From NCBI GenBank assembly GCA_039795715.1, contig JBDKLD010000027.1, forward strand, positions 1 to 9,209: DNA of 9,209 nt. Direction: 5' to 3'. Numbering within the stretch: the first letter of the stretch is position 1; every line of letters starts with the position of its first letter. The notes beneath the pieces were generated by a model. That model was not told the origin of the DNA. It made no database searches and saw nothing but the letters and a program-made list of their open reading frames with translations. Of the stretch, positions 5,741-9,209 are shown piece by piece. A program made the position numbers and the translations under genes. Origin of the DNA: JAGOSA01 sp039795715. GTDB lineage: Bacteria; Patescibacteriota; Minisyncoccia; Phycocordibacterales; UBA9973.

Positions 5741-8700
5741 ACGTATTTTCGGGCAACGTAACAGAGGTCTTTCTCTGTGGAATTTTTTGTTGCCAATTCT
5801 TTTTATTTTTGTATCTTTCTCAACTCTTTTTCCGACAAACTATGCGCTCGCTGTTGCGGGTGTTCCAAAGATCATAAATCATCAAGGTCGCTTGCTCGAT
5901 GCGTCTGGAAACCTACTTGGTGGGTCAGGTACGAACTACTGTTTCAAATTTTCTCTCTACGACAATGCGACTGTTGGCAGTGGTAGCAAAGTCTGGCCAA
6001 CTGGCTCGCCTTCGAAGATGACAGCGAGTGTTAAAAACGGCGTTTTTAATGTTGGCATTGGCGATACGAGTGCTGGTGGGGACACTCTTGATTTTGATTT
6101 TGCTTCGACGGATGAAGTTTATTTGAACATTGAAGTCGCAAATTCTTCAGGCGGATCTTGTGCCGCGGTGAGTTCATTTGAAAATCTTTCTCCACGCCAA
6201 CGCGTGACGTCATCTGGCTACGCAGTCAATGCGAGTACCGTTGGGGGATTCACTCCTTCGCAAAGTCCAACAGGCAGCAATATCCCTGTTCTCACAGCAG
6301 GGAACTTGAACCTCGCAGGCTCAGTGAACTCAGGCGCGCTCGTTCTCACTGCCGGCGGGAGCATAACTCCTGCTTCGGCTGGTGCAATCACCATCGGAAG
6401 CTCTTCGCTCACAGCTCTCACTGTCACGACTGATGGAACAGGCGATGCTGAAGTTGTTTTGCCGACCGGCTCAATCAGCGGCACGGAAATTCTTGATAGC
6501 AGCATAGTTCTAGGCACTGATACTTCTGGCAATTACGTTGCGAGTGCAACTGCAAACAGTGGCCTAGTCATGACTGGTACTCAGGGTGGCTCACTCGGTA
6601 TTTTGCTTCCAACCGCTACAGATGCCCTGTCTTCAACAACTTCATCTGGTTCTGGACTAGAAACACTTGCTGCTGGACTTGGGCTATTGCAGGGTTGTTC
6701 GAATAATCAAATTTTGAAATGGGATGAAGGGACTGATGTCTGGTCATGTGCGACAGATGCAACTGGTGGTGGATCAGGAAATAGTTTTGAAACAATCACT
6801 ACGCCTTCTGGCACAAGCCCAGTTGCTGATTCTTCGACCGACACGCTTTCCATCACGGTTACCGGTAGCAATATCACAATTACTGGAAATTCAGCGACTG
6901 ATGCAATTGCTTTTGATCTTTTGGAATCCACCCTTGCTGGCGCCGGTATTGTGGCAAACGGTGACGCGCTAGATATTTCTGCTGGACTTGGTATCTCAAC
7001 TTCTGGCGATGCTGTTGGTCTCGACGAATCAGCATCGCTTTCTGGCGACCACACGCTCTCGGCCGATACGGAAAAGTTTGGCGCGAGCGGGATGATTTTT
7101 GAAGGCTCATCGGCAGACGCAATTGAAACATTTGTGGCTTTTACAAATCCAACAGGATCTGACAAAACAATTACTTTTGCAAATCTTTCCGGAACAGTTG
7201 CGCTCGATGCAAACAAACTTTCTTTCTTCGCTGCGACTTCATCGTCTGAACTCGGTGGTGTCATTTCTGACGAGACGGGAAGTGGTGGTGCACTCGTTTT
7301 TGCCAATTCACCATCTCTTACAACTCCTAACATTGGCGCGGCGACTGCAACTTCGATCAATGGACTTACTATTTCTTCTTCAACCGGCACACTCGCCATT
7401 GCTAATGGGTCAACGCTTGCAACTTCCGGCGCCAACTCTCTTACTCTCACAACAACTGGAGCAACTAACGTCACGTTGCCAACAACAGGAACACTCGCAA
7501 CTTTGGCAGGGAGTGAAGCTCTAACAAATAAAACAATTGGAAATACAAACACTGTTACTCTCAAAGATACTTTGTTTACAATTCAAGACGATGGCGACGC
7601 GAGTAAGCTTGTGGCATTTCAACTTTCCGGTTTAACTACTGCAACAACAAGAACATTTACTGCACCCAATGTTTCTGGCACGCTTATCACTTCAGGCAAC
7701 CTCACCGACATCACTGGCCTCACTGATTCCCAAGTGTCTGACACCCTCACTGCCTCTATCTTCATCGGTTCAGGTTCAACCACCAACGCTGTTGACCTTG
7801 GTACTGCAGAAATTGCTGGCACACTCGCAGTTGGCAATGGTGGCACAGGAGCAACAACGCTCACTGGCCTTCTCCTTGGCAATGGCACCTCAGCTGTCTC
7901 TACCGTGACAACGTCCGCTGGAATTTCCGGTGCACTTTCAGACGAAACAGGAAGTGGTGGTGCACTCGTGTTTGCTAACGGCCCAACAATTACAAACCCA
8001 TCAATCGCAGCACTCGCCAACCTCACCTCAAATGGATTTGTGAAAACGTCCGGTGGCAATGGCACACTTTCAATTGATACTTCGACATACTTAACTGCAG
8101 AAGCTGACACGCTTTCTTCAGTTACTGGTCGTGGTGCAACAACCGCAACTGCGTCATCATTCACTGGGGGAGCGACCATTGCTGGTCTCACCGTCAACAA
8201 TGCAACTTCCACTGATGACCAAGTTGTTGTTTCAATTACTTCAGGTGGCAGTGTCGCTCGATTCACTGGCACACTCACGAACGCTGATCTCACCGGCAAC
8301 AAAACATACACACTCCCAAATGCATCAGGCACCGTTATCACTTCAGGCAACCTCACCGACATCACTGGTCTCACTGATTCTCAAGTGTCTGACACCCTCA
8401 CTGCCTCAATCTTCATCGGCTCTGGCTCAACCACAAACGCTGTTGATCTTGGTACCGCAGAAATTGCCGGGGACTTGCCACTTGGTACAAATACTTCTGG
8501 TGATTACGTTGCAAGCGCAACTGCAAACTCGGGTCTCATTATGACTGGAACAGAAGGCGGCTCTCTTGGTATAAAGTTGACAACATCCGGAACTACTGGA
8601 TCGACTTCCTCAAATTCTGGTCTCGAAGTTGGCTCAGCTGGTGTGACATTGCTCAAAGGTTGTGCGGATAATGAATTATTAAAATATACAGATGCGGGTG

Positions 8701-9209
8701 GCTGGGCTTGTGCGACCGATACAACGGGTGGTGGTACAGGGACATTGGATGATGCATACAACAATGGTGGAACAGTTACTGTAGATGCATATGATTTATT
8801 ACTCAATTTAAATAATGCTACAAACGATTATAAATTTACAATTGATAATACAACTACCGGTGATATCGCAACAGGATTTGCAATTACTTCAACTGGGGCT
8901 GGTTCGACAATTGCGACGGCAGTTGATCTTTCTGCTTCAGCAATTGGGACAGCGCTCGCACTCGGTTCAAACGATGTCACCGTTGGTGGAGTAACAATTT
9001 CTTCGACAGAGTTTGCGCGTCTCGATGGAAAAGACGCAGCACTCGTTGATACAAACGATGCAGTCGTAACTGCTATCACTGGCACCGGCGCACTCGGTGC
9101 GGGATCAATCACCTCAGGATTCGGCGCAATCGACGTTGGTGCAGACAACATCACGACAACTGGTGTCGTCAACACTGACACGCTCACCTTAACCAACACT
9201 GGTACCATC
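5727..9209 (+). CDS. Large secreted modular repeat protein, tail-fibre/adhesin-like; C-terminus beyond window
   Basis: One frame runs 1161 codons from ATG 5727 to the last base without a stop. The N-terminus has Arg residues, a hydrophobic core (about 15-35) and NYALA-VAG, a good signal peptidase site after Ala42. Residues 46-165 form a module starting IINHQGRLLDASG and ending LSPRQRVTSSGYAVNAS. I know this pattern from many bacterial surface proteins with fibre-like tails. The remainder is Thr/Ser/Gly/Ala/Asn-rich, very poor in aromatic and charged residues, and made of short beta-type repeats. Several resemble phage tail-fibre phrases: SDETGSGGALVFAN, GTLATLAGSEALTNKTI, GNGGTGATTLTGLLLGNG and SVTGRGATT. 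Two Cys-pair modules (from residues 262 and 919) and a duplicated 45-residue unit are listed separately. I infer an extracellular fibre or adhesin; no enzyme motif or anchor is seen. The start could be a TTG 78 bases upstream with a better ribosome site, but ATG 5727 gives the normal signal peptide. Confidence 0.85.
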   Translation, partial: MTFLRRIFGQRNRGLSLWNFLLPILFIFVSFSTLFPTNYALAVAGVPKIINHQGRLLDASGNLLGGSGTNYCFKFSLYDNATVGSGSKVWPTGSPSKMTASVKNGVFNVGIGDTSAGGDTLDFDFASTDEVYLNIEVANSSGGSCAAVSSFENLSPRQRVTSSGYAVNASTVGGFTPSQSPTGSNIPVLTAGNLNLAGSVNSGALVLTAGGSITPASAGAITIGSSSLTALTVTTDGTGDAEVVLPTGSISGTEILDSSIVLGTDTSGNYVASATANSGLVMTGTQGGSLGILLPTATDALSSTTSSGSGLETLAAGLGLLQGCSNNQILKWDEGTDVWSCATDATGGGSGNSFETITTPSGTSPVADSSTDTLSITVTGSNITITGNSATDAIAFDLLESTLAGAGIVANGDALDISAGLGISTSGDAVGLDESASLSGDHTLSADTEKFGASGMIFEGSSADAIETFVAFTNPTGSDKTITFANLSGTVALDANKLSFFAATSSSELGGVISDETGSGGALVFANSPSLTTPNIGAATATSINGLTISSSTGTLAIANGSTLATSGANSLTLTTTGATNVTLPTTGTLATLAGSEALTNKTIGNTNTVTLKDTLFTIQDDGDASKLVAFQLSGLTTATTRTFTAPNVSGTLITSGNLTDITGLTDSQVSDTLTASIFIGSGSTTNAVDLGTAEIAGTLAVGNGGTGATTLTGLLLGNGTSAVSTVTTSAGISGALSDETGSGGALVFANGPTITNPSIAALANLTSNGFVKTSGGNGTLSIDTSTYLTAEADTLSSVTGRGATTATASSFTGGATIAGLTVNNATSTDDQVVVSITSGGSVARFTGTLTNADLTGNKTYTLPNASGTVITSGNLTDITGLTDSQVSDTLTASIFIGSGSTTNAVDLGTAEIAGDLPLGTNTSGDYVASATANSGLIMTGTEGGSLGIKLTTSGTTGSTSSNSGLEVGSAGVTLLKGCADNELLKYTDAGGWACATDTTGGGTGTLDDAYNNGGTVTVDAYDLLLNLNNATNDYKFTIDNTTTGDIATGFAITSTGAGSTIATAVDLSASAIGTALALGSNDVTVGGVTISSTEFARLDGKDAALVDTNDAVVTAITGTGALGAGSITSGFGAIDVGADNITTTGVVNTDTLTLTNTGTI
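6510..6779 (+). repeat. Cys-pair module, copy 1 (within the large secreted protein)
   Basis: From residue 262 the protein reads LGTDTSGNYVASATANSGL, then MTGTQGGSLGI, and ends with a G-C-x-x-N-x-x-L-K segment, W-S-C-A-T-D and a Gly-rich tail. Cys324 and Cys341 are 17 apart and could form a disulfide outside the cell. The same layout recurs at 8481-8744. Confidence 0.8.
7266..7334 (+). repeat. SDETGSGG repeat, copy 1
   Basis: Encodes SDETGSGGALVFAN followed by S-P-x-x-T-x-P-x-I. The first 14 residues are identical to copy 2 at 7938-8006, 224 codons later. The phrase is one I know from phage tail-fibre and virion surface proteins. Confidence 0.8.
7684..7819 (+). repeat. 45-residue duplicated unit, copy 1
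   Basis: Encodes LITSGNLTDITGLTDSQVSD and continues through SIFIGSGSTTNAVDLG to AEIAG. It matches 8335-8470 at a 651-base offset (217 codons). By eye the two copies differ at 10 bases, all at third codon positions; apart from the partial first codon (L/V), the residues are identical. Confidence 0.9.
7938..8006 (+). repeat. SDETGSGG repeat, copy 2
   Basis: The second copy of the SDETGSGGALVFAN unit, followed here by GPTITNPSI. It lies 672 bases after copy 1. Confidence 0.8.
8335..8470 (+). repeat. 45-residue duplicated unit, copy 2
   Basis: The second copy of the unit at 7684-7819, with the same residues but synonymous third-base changes. After AEIAG the two copies diverge: copy 1 continues into a GNGGTGATTLTG segment, while copy 2 runs straight into the second Cys-pair module. 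This marks a module junction. Confidence 0.9.
8481..8744 (+). repeat. Cys-pair module, copy 2 (within the large secreted protein)
   Basis: From residue 919 it reads LGTNTSGDYVASATANSGL, then MTGTEGGSLGI, and ends with LLKGCADNELLKY, W-A-C-A-T-D and a Gly-rich tail. Cys979 and Cys995 are 16 apart. The front part is close to copy 1; the middle is shorter and diverged. Confidence 0.8.

Noticed and set aside
6707..7564. Long open frames on the - strand within the large secreted protein (also 7619-8374, 8504-8806, 8828-9208)
   Set aside because: They are antisense to an uninterrupted 1161-codon frame with signal peptide and modules. Their Val/Pro/Ala/Ser-rich composition is the mirror of the Thr/Ser/Gly codons on the + strand.
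7266..8470. CRISPR array or tandem satellite
   Set aside because: The repeats are in frame, long, unevenly spaced and protein coding, with no short palindromic repeat or uniform spacers.

Overview
The window looks like part of a bacterial genome read with the standard code: UGA ends two of the genes and UAA the others. I infer, from recollection of family look rather than a search, that it comes from a Patescibacteria/CPR (Parcubacteria-like) lineage. The main reason is the long secreted protein on the right. It starts with an IINHQGRL domain and carries repeated G-C-x-x-N-x-x-L-K modules of a kind I associate with those genomes. Coding density is high and genes overlap at their ends.

Layout, left to right. 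Positions 1-46 are the 3' part of a tRNA-His (anticodon GTG), followed by a strong intrinsic terminator (56-89). A short-chain trans-prenyl diphosphate synthase of GGPP/FPP type lies on the + strand (210-1202). Four genes on the - strand point toward it, in transcription order: an OmpR-family response regulator (5504-4836), a possible 35-residue peptide ending in -EFEPWWS (4730-4623), a six-helix membrane histidine kinase (4595-3093), and a terpene-cyclase-like protein (3154-1196). The cyclase carries both a class II DxDD motif (DLDD) and a class I DDxxD motif (DDVLD). The prenyl synthase and the cyclase converge and overlap by 7 bp. The cyclase overlaps the kinase gene by 62 bp.

From 5505 to 5726 lies a divergent control region. 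It holds a probable leaderless promoter for the regulator operon and an extended -10 promoter for the rightward gene. From 5727 to the window end runs one uninterrupted frame of 1161 codons with no stop. It encodes a secreted, Thr/Ser/Gly/Ala-rich modular protein built of phage-tail-fibre-like beta repeats.

Taken together, the left two thirds reads as a compact terpenoid locus: a prenyl diphosphate supply enzyme, a two-domain cyclase, and a two-component system in the same transcription unit as the cyclase. A Trp-containing small peptide beside a membrane kinase and isoprenoid enzymes recalls the logic of ComQXPA (prenylated peptide signalling), but that link is speculative. The large surface protein is probably a separate unit and may serve attachment.
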